From: Streptomyces pilosus
GTDB taxonomy: Bacteria > Actinomycetota > Actinomycetes > Streptomycetales > Streptomycetaceae
Reading direction: 5' to 3'
Assembly (NCBI RefSeq): GCF_014649835.1
Contig: NZ_BMTU01000018.1
Span: 1 to 64,000 of the forward strand
DNA length: 64,000 nucleotides
Below, piece after piece: positions 8,363-16,730 of the stretch. The number at the start of each line of letters is the position of its first letter. Position 1 is the stretch's first letter. The notes beneath the pieces were generated by a model, which was not told where the DNA came from, did no database searches, and saw nothing but the letters and a program-made list of their open reading frames with translations. The translations under genes were made by a program, and so were the position numbers.

Positions 8363-8860
8363 TCAGCCCGCCGGGGTGAGTTCTGCCCGGCCGAAGAGGA
8401 GGGCGTAGCCCGGGGGCAGGTGGGTCAGGACGCGGGTCACCAGCTCGTCGCCCACGAGGGCGGGCAGGACGCTGAGGACGGAGCTGACGTCCCAGCGGGC
8501 CGTGGCCGGGGTCGCGCCCTCGACGCGGCGCGCCACCGAGTCGACGAACTCCGCCGCCGTCAGCACGCGGGTCGCCGGCACCTGGGAGGCGACCACGCGC
8601 GCCGCCTCCTCGGGCAGGGCGCGGGCCAGGTCGACGCGTTCGTCGCCGACCACGTGGCCGCCGAGGGCGGACAGCACGACGCGGGTGACGCTCTCGGCCT
8701 CCGCTCTCGTCGGGTACTGACCCGACTCCCGGACCGCGTCGACCAGTTCGCGCCAGCCGTCGTCACGGCCGCGGTCGCGCGGTCGCGTGACGGGCCTCGG
8801 GGCCGGGAGCGTCGCGTCCGGTCCGGTGACGGCGGGACGGTCCGGGGTCAGCGTGGTCAT
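8363..8860 (-). CDS. DUF2267 protein
   Basis: A 165-residue protein with the DUF2267 helical pattern: ELVDAVRESGQYPTRAEAESVTRVVLSALG, then RVDLARALPEEAA and a second copy-like half ending LVGDELVTRVLTHLPPGYALLF. An N-terminal Pro/Arg-rich stretch precedes the domain. Start ATG 8860 has GAAGGAGAGGAG upstream. Together with the neighbouring Hsp20 gene this recalls stress-island gene sets, where DUF2267 proteins often accompany small heat-shock proteins. Molecular function unknown. Confidence 0.85.
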   Translation of the reverse strand: MTTLTPDRPAVTGPDATLPAPRPVTRPRDRGRDDGWRELVDAVRESGQYPTRAEAESVTRVVLSALGGHVVGDERVDLARALPEEAARVVASQVPATRVLTAAEFVDSVARRVEGATPATARWDVSSVLSVLPALVGDELVTRVLTHLPPGYALLFGRAELTPAG

Positions 8861-8932
8861 GTACGGGCTCCTCTCCTTCTGCGGGGCCTGGTCGCCCGCC
8901 CGGGGGCGGCGGGCGGGCACGGGGTGCGTCCC

Positions 8933-8965
8933 CGGGTGACCGGCGGCACTCCGGCCGGTCACCCG
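8933..8965. terminator. 12-bp hairpin between hsp20 and the DUF2267 gene
   Basis: CGGGTGACCGGC (8933-8944) pairs with GCCGGTCACCCG (8954-8965) over a 9-nt loop. It lies 26 bp beyond the Hsp20 stop, so it probably ends that transcript. Confidence 0.75.
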
Positions 8966-8991
8966 CGGGACACCTCACGGTGGGTGCTGCG

Positions 8992-9423
8992 TCAGCCGCT
9001 GATCTGCTTGGGGCTGTCGCCGCCGGTGATGTGGATGCGGCGCGGCTTGGCCTGCTCGGCCACCGGGATGCGCAGAGTGAGGACGCCGGCCTCGTAGGAC
9101 GCGTCGATGCGCTCGGTGTCCAGGGTCTCGCCGAGGAAGAGCTGGCGGGTGAAGGTGCCGGTGGGGCGTTCGGCGACCACCGGTTCCGCACCCTCGGGGG
9201 CCGGCGAGCGGCGCTCGGCACGCACGTTGAGGACGTTGCGCTCGACGTCGAGTTCGATCGACTCGGGGTCGATGCCGGGGAGGTCGAAGTGGACGATGAA
9301 GTCGTCACCTGCCCGGTACGCGTCCATCGGCATCGCCGACGGGCGGGCTGCTGCGGACGCCTGACCGAGTACCTGCTGCGCGAAGCGGTCCAGTTCGCGG
9401 AAGGGGTCGGTACGCATGAGCAT
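8992..9423 (-). CDS. hsp18: Small heat-shock protein Hsp20/alpha-crystallin (HSP18-like)
   Basis: A 143-residue protein with a short N-terminal arm, a central alpha-crystallin domain (FIVHFDLPGIDPESIELDVERNVLNVRAER) and the closing A.YEAGVLTLRIPV motif. It acts as an ATP-independent holdase in the cytoplasm. The start MLMRTDPFRELDRF is the same as in the Streptomyces albus HSP18 family, so ATG 9423 is preferred over GTG 9426; GGAG lies 9 nt upstream. A vegetative-looking promoter sits at 9480-9509. The classical RheA operator (TGTCATC-N5-GATGACA) is not visible. Confidence 0.93.
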   Translation of the reverse strand: MLMRTDPFRELDRFAQQVLGQASAAARPSAMPMDAYRAGDDFIVHFDLPGIDPESIELDVERNVLNVRAERRSPAPEGAEPVVAERPTGTFTRQLFLGETLDTERIDASYEAGVLTLRIPVAEQAKPRRIHITGGDSPKQISG

Positions 9424-9479
9424 CACAGGTCGCTCCTCTCTGCGGTGTATCGGTGCGATGCCCTAGGGGGTCACTTCTT

Positions 9480-9509
9480 TATATAACCCATGGGGAGGAA
9501 AGTTGACAA
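9480..9509 (-). promoter_or_regulatory. Likely promoter of the hsp20 gene
   Basis: Read on the minus strand: TTGTCA (9509-9504), an 18-nt spacer, then TATATA (9485-9480), giving a leader of about 50 nt. The -35 box lies in GTTGTCAAC, a near-palindrome that could serve as a repressor site. The AT-rich TTATATAA is conspicuous in this GC-rich region. Confidence 0.6.
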
Positions 9510-9643
9510 CACCTGACTCACCTTGGGGGGATGGGCGTGTTCCGGGCCTGGTCGAGGGGGGTGCCGGTCCGCGCGTTAGCCTCGGAGTCCGGAGTCCGGC
9601 AGACGCCGGCCCCCGGTGGGCGCAGTGGCAGGAGGCAGACGGC

Positions 9644-9946
9644 ATGGCGAAGGTTCCCGGAGCGGTGATGGCGGCCGGAGGGCTCGTCGGCGGGTACGGC
9701 GTGGCCCGGTGGACGCGGAGGCGGGAGCTGGGCGGGGCGGTGCTCGCCGTCGCCGGCGTCGCGGCCGCGCGCGAGTGGCGGGAGCGGGCCGGCGGGGTGA
9801 CCGCGGGCGCCCTGTCGGCCGCGTACGTCGCCGCGTTCGCGGGGTCGCACCCGCTGGCGAAGAAGGTCGGCGCCTGGCCGGCCGTGTTCGGCGTGGCGGG
9901 CGCCGTGGCGCTCACGTCGTGGGCGGTGGCCGACCGGCGGGGATGA
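9644..9946 (+). CDS. Small hydrophobic protein, unknown function
   Basis: About 100 residues, start ATG 9644 with AGGAGG seven bases upstream. It is rich in Ala/Gly/Val with hydrophobic stretches around residues 7-20, 32-45, 55-68 and 80-95 broken by Arg/Glu clusters (RWTRRRELG, REWRERAGG), consistent with a small membrane protein. I do not recognise the family. A minisatellite follows its stop. Confidence 0.6.
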   Translation: MAKVPGAVMAAGGLVGGYGVARWTRRRELGGAVLAVAGVAAAREWRERAGGVTAGALSAAYVAAFAGSHPLAKKVGAWPAVFGVAGAVALTSWAVADRRG

Positions 9947-9960
9947 GCACCCGCCGGGCC

Positions 9961-10104
9961 GGACCCCAACGGTCGGGACACCGGGCCACCGAGACACCGG
10001 ACGGCCGAAACCCCGGACGGTCCGGACACCGGACGGTCCAGACACCGGACGGTCCAGACACCGGACGGTCGAGACACCGGACCGCCGGAACCCCGGAGGC
10101 CCGG
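9961..10104. repeat. Minisatellite: nine tandem 16-bp units
   Basis: Nine contiguous 16-bp units with consensus GACACCGGACGGTCCA occupy 9961-10104. Units at 10025 and 10041 are identical; the outer units drift (for example AACCCCGGACGGTCCG at 10009). A 16-bp period is not a multiple of three, so the array is not a coding repeat. It lies between the small protein gene and the convergent MFS gene and could act as a structured 3' region. The rest of 9947-10225 shows nothing further. Confidence 0.9.
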
Positions 10105-10225
10105 GGCGGTCGTCCGGCGGGAGAGGGAAGGAACGCCGTGACGCCCGGCGACGGCCCTCGGCCGATCGTCCGGGCGCCACGGCCACGGCGTGGGCGGTGC
10201 CCGGGCGGCGTCCCGCCCCGCCCCG

Positions 10226-11713
10226 TCACGTCAGTCGCGTCGCCGCCGGCTCCTCCTTCGCCTCGGCCGCCGACAGCGGGGTGGCGATGTCCTCCAGGGA
10301 GCGGCCTTCCGCCTTCACCGCGAGGAAGGCGGCCACGATGCCCGCCGCGCACATCAGCGCCGCGCCGATCTGGAAGGCGAGGACCGCGTCGGGCACCTTG
10401 CCGGAGCCGGTGAGCTCGGCGAAGATCAGCGGTCCGCTGATACCGCCCGCGGCGGTGCCGATGGCGTAGAAGAAGGCGATGGCCATGGCCCGGGTCTCCA
10501 TCGGGAAGATCTCCGAGACCGTGAGGTAGGCGCTGGACGCGCCGGCCGACGCGAAGAACAGGACCGCGCACCAGCAGGCCGTCATGGTGGTCGCGCTCAG
10601 CGAGCCCTGGTCGAACAGCCAGGCGGTGGCGAACAGCAGCACACCCGAGACCAGATAGGTCCCGGAGATCATGATCCGCCGCCCCACCGTGTCGAACAGG
10701 CGGCCGAGCAGCAGGGGGCCGAGGAAGTTGCCGATGGCGATGACGGCGAAGTAGTACCCGGTGTTTCCTGACGGGACGTCGAAGAACTCGGTGAGGATCG
10801 CGCCGTAGCCGAAGGTGATGGCGTTGTAGAGGAACGCCTGCCCGATGAAGAGGGAGAAGCCGAGGACCGACCGCTTGCGGTACCGGGCGAACATCGTCCG
10901 GGCGATCTCGGTGAAGGTGGTGCGTGTGCGCTGGTGGATGACCATCTCGCCCTCGGCCGGGGGCAGCGGCTCACCCTTCTCGGCCTCGATCGTCTTCTCG
11001 GCGTCGCGGACGATCCGTTCGGCCTCCTCCTCCCGGCCGTGGATCAGCAGCCACCGCGGACTCTCCGGGACGTGCCGCCGCACCAGGAGGACCACCAGGG
11101 CGAGGACGGCGCCCAGGGCGAAGGTCAGCCGCCAGCCGACGTCCGCCGGGAAGATCGACGTGTTCAGCGCGACGATCGACAGCAGCGCGCCGCCGACGGC
11201 GCCCAGCCAGTAGCTCCCGTTGATGATCAGGTCGACGCGTCCCCGGTACTTCGCCGGGATCAGTTCGTCGATGGCGGAGTTGATGGCCGCGTACTCACCG
11301 CCGATGCCGAAGCCCGTGAGGAAGCGGAAGAGGAAGAACCACCAGGTGTCGAAGGAGATAGCGGTCAGCGCGGTGGCCCCGAGGTAGACCGCGAGGGTGA
11401 TCAGGAAGAGCTTCTTGCGGCCGTAGATGTCGGTCAGCCGCCCCCAGAACAGCGCGCCCGCGCAGGCGCCGGTCACGTAGAGGGCGGCCGCGATGCCGGT
11501 GATCTGACCGGAGGAGATGTCCAGACCGCTGCCGGGCTCCGCCAGCCGGCCGGCGATGTTGCCGACGATCGTGACTTCCATCCCGTCGAGGATCCAGACG
11601 GTGCCCAGACCGATGACGATGGACCAGTGCCAGCGCGACCAGGGCAGCCGGTCCAGACGGGCGGATATGTCAGTGGTGATCGTGCGACCCGACGCGGAGC
11701 GCGCTGCGGCCAT
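10226..11713 (-). CDS. MFS transporter, sugar-porter/metabolite-symporter type
   Basis: A 495-residue 12-helix carrier. Signature loops are visible: GRLTDIYGRKKLFL after helix 2, RFLTGFGIGGEYAAI in helices 4-5, VPESPRWLL after helix 6, GRLFDTVGRRIMI after helix 8 and EIFPMETRAMA in helix 10, the pattern of sugar porters and SV2-like carriers. A ~60-residue charged loop separates the halves. Start ATG 11713 has a strong AGGAGGAGG. The substrate is unknown. It stands alone, convergent with the small protein gene upstream of it. Confidence 0.92.
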   Translation of the reverse strand: MAAARSASGRTITTDISARLDRLPWSRWHWSIVIGLGTVWILDGMEVTIVGNIAGRLAEPGSGLDISSGQITGIAAALYVTGACAGALFWGRLTDIYGRKKLFLITLAVYLGATALTAISFDTWWFFLFRFLTGFGIGGEYAAINSAIDELIPAKYRGRVDLIINGSYWLGAVGGALLSIVALNTSIFPADVGWRLTFALGAVLALVVLLVRRHVPESPRWLLIHGREEEAERIVRDAEKTIEAEKGEPLPPAEGEMVIHQRTRTTFTEIARTMFARYRKRSVLGFSLFIGQAFLYNAITFGYGAILTEFFDVPSGNTGYYFAVIAIGNFLGPLLLGRLFDTVGRRIMISGTYLVSGVLLFATAWLFDQGSLSATTMTACWCAVLFFASAGASSAYLTVSEIFPMETRAMAIAFFYAIGTAAGGISGPLIFAELTGSGKVPDAVLAFQIGAALMCAAGIVAAFLAVKAEGRSLEDIATPLSAAEAKEEPAATRLT

Positions 11714-11768
11714 GGACGTCCTCCTCCTGGAAAGCGAACGTCCCTCGTGTGCCCCCTGACTCCCGGGA

Positions 11769-13247
11769 CTACGCCCCCAGCGCCCGCGACACCGTGTAGA
11801 TGACCAGGCCGGCCAGCGAACCGACCACCGTGCCGTTGATCCGGATGAACTGGAGGTCGCGGCCGATGTTGGCCTCGATCTTCTTCGTGGTGTGCTCGGC
11901 GTCCCAGCTCGCCACCGTGTCCGTGATCAGCGAGGTGATCTCCTTGCGGTACGTGGTCACCACGTACACCGCCGCGCTCTCCAGCCAGCCGTCGACCTTG
12001 CCCTGGATCTTCGGGTCGAGCGACAGGCGGGCGCCCAGGGAGAGCAGCGAGGCGCGCACCCGCAGCCGCAGTTCGCTGCGCTCGTCCTCCGCCGCCGAGA
12101 CGATCATGGCGCGTACGGCGGTCCAGGCGGAGGCGATCAGGTCCTGCACCTCGCCGCGGCCGAGGATCTCGCTCTTGAGGCGCTCGACCCGGGCCCGGGT
12201 GTCGGTGTCGGCCTGGAGGTCGGAGGCGAAGTCGGTGAGGAACCGGTCGAGGGCGCCGCGCGCGGGGTGCGTGGGCATGTCGCGCATCTCGGTGACGAAT
12301 CGCAGCAGTTCCTTGTAGACCCGCTCCCCGACCTTGCGGTCGACGAACTTGGGCGTCCAGCCGGGAGCCCCGCCGTGGACGGCGTCCATCACCGTGTCGC
12401 TGTGCAGCACCAGCCAGTCGTGGGCGCGGGTGACGATCACGTCGACGGCCCGCTTGTGGCCGCCGTCGGCGACGATCCGCTCCAGCAACTTGCCCATGCC
12501 GGGCGCGATCTCCTGGGCGTCGGCGCGGCGGGTGATGGCCTCGCCGACCACCGCCTGGACGTCGGAGTCGCGCAGCACGGTCAGCGCGCCGCGCAGGGCC
12601 GCCGACAGCTCGGCCGTCACCCGGTCGGCGTGCTCGGGCACGGCCAGCCAGGTGCCGAGCCGGCTGCCGATGCCGACCGCGCGCAGCCGGCCGCGCACCA
12701 CGTCCTCGGAGAGGAAGTTCTCCCCGACGAACTCCCCCAGGGAGACGCCGAGCTGGTCCTTCTTCCTGGGGATGATCGCCGTGTGCGGGATGGGCAGGCC
12801 GAGGGGGTGGCGGAAGAGGGCGGTGACGGCGAACCAGTCGGCCAGGGCGCCGACCATGCCGGCCTCGGCCGCGGCGGCGACATAGCCCGCCCAGGGGCCG
12901 GCGCCCTGGTGGGAGGCCCACTTGGCCAGCACGTAGACCACGGCGACGAACACCAGCAGGCCGGTGGCGGTGAGCTTCATCCGGCGCACTCCGCGCCGCT
13001 TCTCCTCGTCCGCGGGGCTGAACGTGTTCATCGCGCGGTTGGTGAAGGCGCCGGGGCGGGCATGCTGGGCTTGGCCTTCGCCTGGGCCGTGGTCCCGGCC
13101 CCGGTCCGGGCCCTCGGTGTCACGCCGTGCGGTGCCTGCCGGTTCCGGCGGCTTCGACAGGTCCGTGGGGCCCGTCGGGCCCTGGCTCCGCGCCGGGTCC
13201 GATGCTCCCGGCGCGCGCGTCGATCCAGTCCGTTCCATCCGCTCCAC
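11769..13247 (-). CDS. DUF445 (YjiN-type) membrane-associated protein
   Basis: About 492 residues. A long Pro/Gly/Arg-rich N-terminus (~85 residues) precedes a membrane helix (TATGLLVFVAVVYVLAKW), then the DUF445 core: GALADWFAVTALFRHPLGLPIPHTAIIP, and C-terminal INGTVVGSLAGLVIYTVSR with a second hydrophobic helix. GTG 13247 and ATG 13238 are possible starts, and a start near MNTFSPADEEKRR (about residue 73) would give a more usual length, so the N-terminus is uncertain. Function unknown; an envelope protein by topology. Confidence 0.85.
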   Translation of the reverse strand: MERMERTGSTRAPGASDPARSQGPTGPTDLSKPPEPAGTARRDTEGPDRGRDHGPGEGQAQHARPGAFTNRAMNTFSPADEEKRRGVRRMKLTATGLLVFVAVVYVLAKWASHQGAGPWAGYVAAAAEAGMVGALADWFAVTALFRHPLGLPIPHTAIIPRKKDQLGVSLGEFVGENFLSEDVVRGRLRAVGIGSRLGTWLAVPEHADRVTAELSAALRGALTVLRDSDVQAVVGEAITRRADAQEIAPGMGKLLERIVADGGHKRAVDVIVTRAHDWLVLHSDTVMDAVHGGAPGWTPKFVDRKVGERVYKELLRFVTEMRDMPTHPARGALDRFLTDFASDLQADTDTRARVERLKSEILGRGEVQDLIASAWTAVRAMIVSAAEDERSELRLRVRASLLSLGARLSLDPKIQGKVDGWLESAAVYVVTTYRKEITSLITDTVASWDAEHTTKKIEANIGRDLQFIRINGTVVGSLAGLVIYTVSRALGA

Positions 13248-13447
13248 CCGTTCGGTGATCCCTCACACATTGTCCCTTCCTGACCGACTCCTGGAACGGA
13301 ACAGGAGTTCCCGGCGTCTGTCCGGAGGGGGTTCGTCCCGGGGGGTCACCTAAGGGTCCCTCACCTCAACCTGCCCGGCCCATGGCACATCATGGGTTCA
13401 TCAGATCGGAGCATCCGGCTCCCGTCTCCCGAGGAGAACCGAACAGC

Positions 13448-14833
13448 ATGACCCGGGGTCGTGACGGGGGCACGGGGGCCCCTCCCGCCAGGCAGCACGC
13501 CCTGCTCGCCGCCGTCGTCGCCGCGATCGTGGCGGTCTCCGCCACCATCTACGTCGGCGTCGCCGCGGACGACGGCACCGAGCGCCGCGACACCGTCGCC
13601 GGGGGCCCGGGCCACAGCGGCGGCGGCAGCGGTGGCAACAACCCGGCCGCGCCCGTCTCCACCGGCACCTGGGTCTCCTCCTGGGCGGCCTCCCCGGCCG
13701 GCGGCGAACCCGGCACCGAACCGGCCGCACTCGCCGGCCGCTCCGTGCGCAACGTCGTGCACACCAGCGCCGGCGGCAGCGGCGCCCGCGTCACCCTGTC
13801 CAACCTCTACGGGCAGTCACCGCTCACCGTCTCCCACGCCTCCGTCGCCGTCTCCGCCGACCCGGACACCGCGGTGGCCCTCGCCGGCACCATGCGGCGG
13901 CTCACCTTCGCCGGGCGCCCCTCGGTCGTCGTCCCGCCCGGCGCCCAGGTGACCAGCGACGCGGTCCGCGTCCCCGTACCGCACGACGGGGACGTGCTCA
14001 TCACGACGTACTCCCCCGCCGGGTCAGGGCCGGTGACCTACCACCGCCACGCCCGCCAGATCTCGTACGTCGCCGTGGGCGAGCACACGCGGGACACCAC
14101 CGGCGCGGCCTACACCGGGCGCAGCGAGGTCTGGCGCTACGCGACCGCGCTGGACGTGCTGAGCAACGAGGCGGACGGCACCGTCGTCGTCCTCGGGGAC
14201 TCTCTGACCGACGGCGTCACCTCCACGACCGGGGCGAACAAGCGCTGGCCGGACGTGCTGTCCGACCGGCTGCGGTCGGCGCTCGCCGCCGGGCGGGACG
14301 TGCCTCGCTACAGCGTCGTCAACGCGGGGATCAGCGGGAACCGGGTGCTCGCCGACGGGCTGGGACGGCCGGCCGAGAACCCCAGCGGGCTGCACCGGTT
14401 CGAACGGGACGTGCTGGGGCGGACGAACGTCAGGGCCGTGGTGATCGTGCTGGGCATCAACGACATCCTGCGCACACCGGGGGCCGCCGACCCGGAGCCC
14501 GTCGTGGCGGGGCTGGAGACCCTGGTGCGGCGGGCGCACACACGGGGCGTCAAGGTGGTCGGGGCGACGCTGATGCCGTTCCGGGGGCACCGGGGGTACA
14601 GCGAGGCGCGGGAGGCCGTGCGGCAGCGGATCAACGCGGAGATCCGGGCGGGGGACGTGTTCGACGAGGTCGTCGACTTCGACGCGGCGGTGCGGGACCC
14701 CTACGATCCGGGGCGGCTGTGGGGGGCGTACGACTCCGGTGATCACCTGCACCCCAGCGACCGGGGGTACGTGCGGATGGCGAAGGAGTTCGAGCTGAGG
14801 CTGCTGGAGGGCTCGGTGCCGGCGGAGCTGTGA
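13448..14833 (+). CDS. Secreted or membrane-anchored SGNH/GDSL hydrolase
   Basis: About 461 residues. A short cytoplasmic start, then a hydrophobic helix (LLAAVVAAIVAVSATIYV) acting as signal or anchor, a Gly/Ser linker, a beta-rich N-terminal region, and the SGNH domain: VVVLGDSLTDG (catalytic Ser block I), NAGISGNRVL (Gly, block II), VVIVLGINDI (Asn, block III) and DHLHPSDRGY (Asp/His, block V). Such enzymes are esterases or acetyl esterases acting outside the cell. ATG 13448 is preceded by GAGGAG; an upstream in-frame ATG at 13382 lacks a site. Confidence 0.93.
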   Translation: MTRGRDGGTGAPPARQHALLAAVVAAIVAVSATIYVGVAADDGTERRDTVAGGPGHSGGGSGGNNPAAPVSTGTWVSSWAASPAGGEPGTEPAALAGRSVRNVVHTSAGGSGARVTLSNLYGQSPLTVSHASVAVSADPDTAVALAGTMRRLTFAGRPSVVVPPGAQVTSDAVRVPVPHDGDVLITTYSPAGSGPVTYHRHARQISYVAVGEHTRDTTGAAYTGRSEVWRYATALDVLSNEADGTVVVLGDSLTDGVTSTTGANKRWPDVLSDRLRSALAAGRDVPRYSVVNAGISGNRVLADGLGRPAENPSGLHRFERDVLGRTNVRAVVIVLGINDILRTPGAADPEPVVAGLETLVRRAHTRGVKVVGATLMPFRGHRGYSEAREAVRQRINAEIRAGDVFDEVVDFDAAVRDPYDPGRLWGAYDSGDHLHPSDRGYVRMAKEFELRLLEGSVPAEL

Positions 14834-14860
14834 GGGGCCCGTCCCCGGGGAGGAGGGTGC

Positions 14861-14890
14861 GGGGGTACATGCCCTTACGGACATGCCCCC
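14861..14890. terminator. Probable hairpin between convergent genes
   Basis: GGGGG-TA-CATG ... CATG-CCCCC forms a bulged stem between the SGNH hydrolase stop and the DUF1707 gene end; flanking GTCCCCGGGG repeats can extend it. Confidence 0.5.
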
Positions 14891-14908
14891 ACCGTCCCCG
14901 GGGGTGGC

Positions 14909-15691
14909 TCAGCGGTCCTCGTGCCGGTGCGGGTGGCGCTTCTTGATCAGGTCGTCGTACCGGTCCATGTGGTCCTGCACGGAGGACTCCAGCTCCCTGC
15001 GGCGCTCCTGCCTGCGCTCCAGTCTCTCCTGACGGCGCTCCTCGCGCAGACGCTGCTTCTCCGCGCGGGGAAGCTTGCGCTGGACGCCCACGCCGCCCCA
15101 GAAGGCCAGGCCCGTGACGATCACCCTGGGCGCGCCGGGCTCACCGGGCACGCCCTCCTCCCGGTGGTCGAAGCCGCCCATGATGCCGACCCCGCGCACC
15201 ACGACCTCGACGCCGGGCGGCACGATGACGTCCACCCCGCCCATGATCGCCACCGCGTTGATCACGATCTCGCGGTCCTCGAAGTACGCCTCGCGCAGAT
15301 CGACCTCCCCGCCGCCCCAGAAGGCGAAGCAGTTGAAGCGCCGCGGGGCCGTCCAGCGGCCCTTGCGCTGGAAGCCCGACATCACGGCCACCGCCCACGA
15401 CGACGACCCGCCGTCGCTCGCGCCGACGATCCGCTCGCCCCAGCCGCCGCCCGGCTGCGCGTCCTTCGTCAGGGACACCGCCGGCACCGCCGGCGCGCCG
15501 TGGTCCGGCAGGTCGCGGGTGATCGGCGCCAGTTCCCCGTACGTGCGCGCCCGGTACGTCGCGTCCAGCCGCTCCCCGAACTCCTCCATGTCGAGACGGC
15601 CCTCCGCGAGGGCGTCCCGCAGGATGTCGGCGACCCGTTCACGGTCGGCGTCGGAGGCGCGGAGGTCCGGTGCGGCTGCGTCGTCGGTCAT
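14909..15691 (-). CDS. DUF1707 protein with LiaF-like C-terminal domain
   Basis: About 260 residues. The N-terminal DUF1707 helix-turn pattern is LRASDADRERVADILRDALAEGRLDMEEFGERLDATYRARTYGEL (residues ~10-55). The middle contains two similar beta-rich blocks, CFAFWGGGEVDLREA... IMGGVDVIVPPGVEV... and IMGGFDHRE... LAFWGGVGVQR, resembling the cell wall-active antibiotic response (LiaF/DUF2154) domain. A highly charged Arg/Glu helix ends the protein. ATG 15691 is chosen since family members start MTDD; GTG 15721 is possible. A cytosolic or membrane-peripheral envelope-stress role is plausible. Confidence 0.85.
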   Translation of the reverse strand: MTDDAAAPDLRASDADRERVADILRDALAEGRLDMEEFGERLDATYRARTYGELAPITRDLPDHGAPAVPAVSLTKDAQPGGGWGERIVGASDGGSSSWAVAVMSGFQRKGRWTAPRRFNCFAFWGGGEVDLREAYFEDREIVINAVAIMGGVDVIVPPGVEVVVRGVGIMGGFDHREEGVPGEPGAPRVIVTGLAFWGGVGVQRKLPRAEKQRLREERRQERLERRQERRRELESSVQDHMDRYDDLIKKRHPHRHEDR

Positions 15692-15746
15692 ACGGAGCAG
15701 CCTACGAGTTGTCTCCGTCACACGGCTACGAGGGCAGCCGGGACGG

Positions 15747-16721
15747 TCACGGAACGGCCCGGTCCGTCCGGTCGGCGTACATCCTCGCGATCACCGCCTC
15801 GATGTCCGGTTCCCGCACCGACAGATCAACCAGCGGGTACTCCGCCACGATCCGCGCCACCAGGGCCGCCGCCGGCTCCGACGCCGGGAACGCCAGCCAC
15901 TGCCGCGGCCCCTCCACCCGCACCACCCGCGCGGGCGCCGGCGCCTCGATCGGCGGGAGCTCCCGCTCCAGGTCCACCACCAGCGTCCGCTCGCTCTCCC
16001 CCGCCTCGTGCAGCCCGGCGAGCGCACCGTCGTACACCATCCGGCCGTGGTCGATGACCATCACCCGGGAGCACAACTGCTCGATGTCCTGGAGGTCGTG
16101 CGTCGTCAGCAGCACCGTCGTGGCCCGCTCGGCGTTCAGCTGCCGCAGGAAGTCCCGCACCTTCGTCTTGGAGACGACGTCCAGGCCGATGGTCGGCTCG
16201 TCCAGGTACAGCACCTCCGGATCGTGCAGCAGCGCCGCCGCGACGTCCCCCCGCATCCGCTGGCCGAGCGACAGCTGACGCACCGGCACGTCCAGCAGCT
16301 CGCCCAGGTCGAGGTGCTCCACCAGCCGGTCCAGGTTCTCGCGGTACCGGGCGTCCGGGATCCGGTACATGCGGTGCATCAGCCGGTACGAGTCGATCAG
16401 CGGCAGGTCCCACCACAGCGTCGTACGCTGCCCGAACACCACCCCCATGCGGTGCGCGAGCCGCGTCCGCTCCCGGGACGGATCGATCCCCGCCACCCGC
16501 AGCCGCCCCCCGCTGGGCGTCAGGATGCCGGTGAGCATCTTGATCGTCGTCGACTTGCCCGCCCCGTTCGGCCCGATGTAGCCGACCATCTCCCCCCGCG
16601 CCACCGTGAAGGACAGCGAGTCCACGGCCCGCACCCGCCTCCGCTCCCGCTTCAGGAAGCCGGTCTTCCGGCGCACCTCGAAGACCTTCTCCACCCGCTC
16701 CACATCGATGAACGCCTCCAC
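15747..16721 (-). CDS. ABC-2 exporter ATP-binding subunit
   Basis: A 324-residue ATPase: Walker A GPNGAGKST (about residue 50), Q-loop VVFGQRTTLWWDLP, signature LSLGQRMRGDVA, Walker B VLYLDEPTIGLD and the switch His in LTTHDLQD. The C-terminal ~80 residues form an accessory region. It is last in a three-gene minus-strand operon after two membrane subunits (10-bp spacing), the architecture of DUF990-type ABC-2 systems. These are usually exporters; the cargo is unknown. Confidence 0.94.
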   Translation of the reverse strand: MEAFIDVERVEKVFEVRRKTGFLKRERRRVRAVDSLSFTVARGEMVGYIGPNGAGKSTTIKMLTGILTPSGGRLRVAGIDPSRERTRLAHRMGVVFGQRTTLWWDLPLIDSYRLMHRMYRIPDARYRENLDRLVEHLDLGELLDVPVRQLSLGQRMRGDVAAALLHDPEVLYLDEPTIGLDVVSKTKVRDFLRQLNAERATTVLLTTHDLQDIEQLCSRVMVIDHGRMVYDGALAGLHEAGESERTLVVDLERELPPIEAPAPARVVRVEGPRQWLAFPASEPAAALVARIVAEYPLVDLSVREPDIEAVIARMYADRTDRAVP

Positions 16722-16730
16722 CCGACCGCC

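Noticed and set aside
9427..9520. RheA or HspR (HAIR) operator before hsp20
   Set aside because: Neither TGTCATC-N5-GATGACA nor CTTGAGT-N7-ACTCAAG is present; only partial half-sites are seen.
9961..10104. CRISPR-like array
   Set aside because: Units are contiguous 16-mers with no unique spacers and no cas genes nearby.
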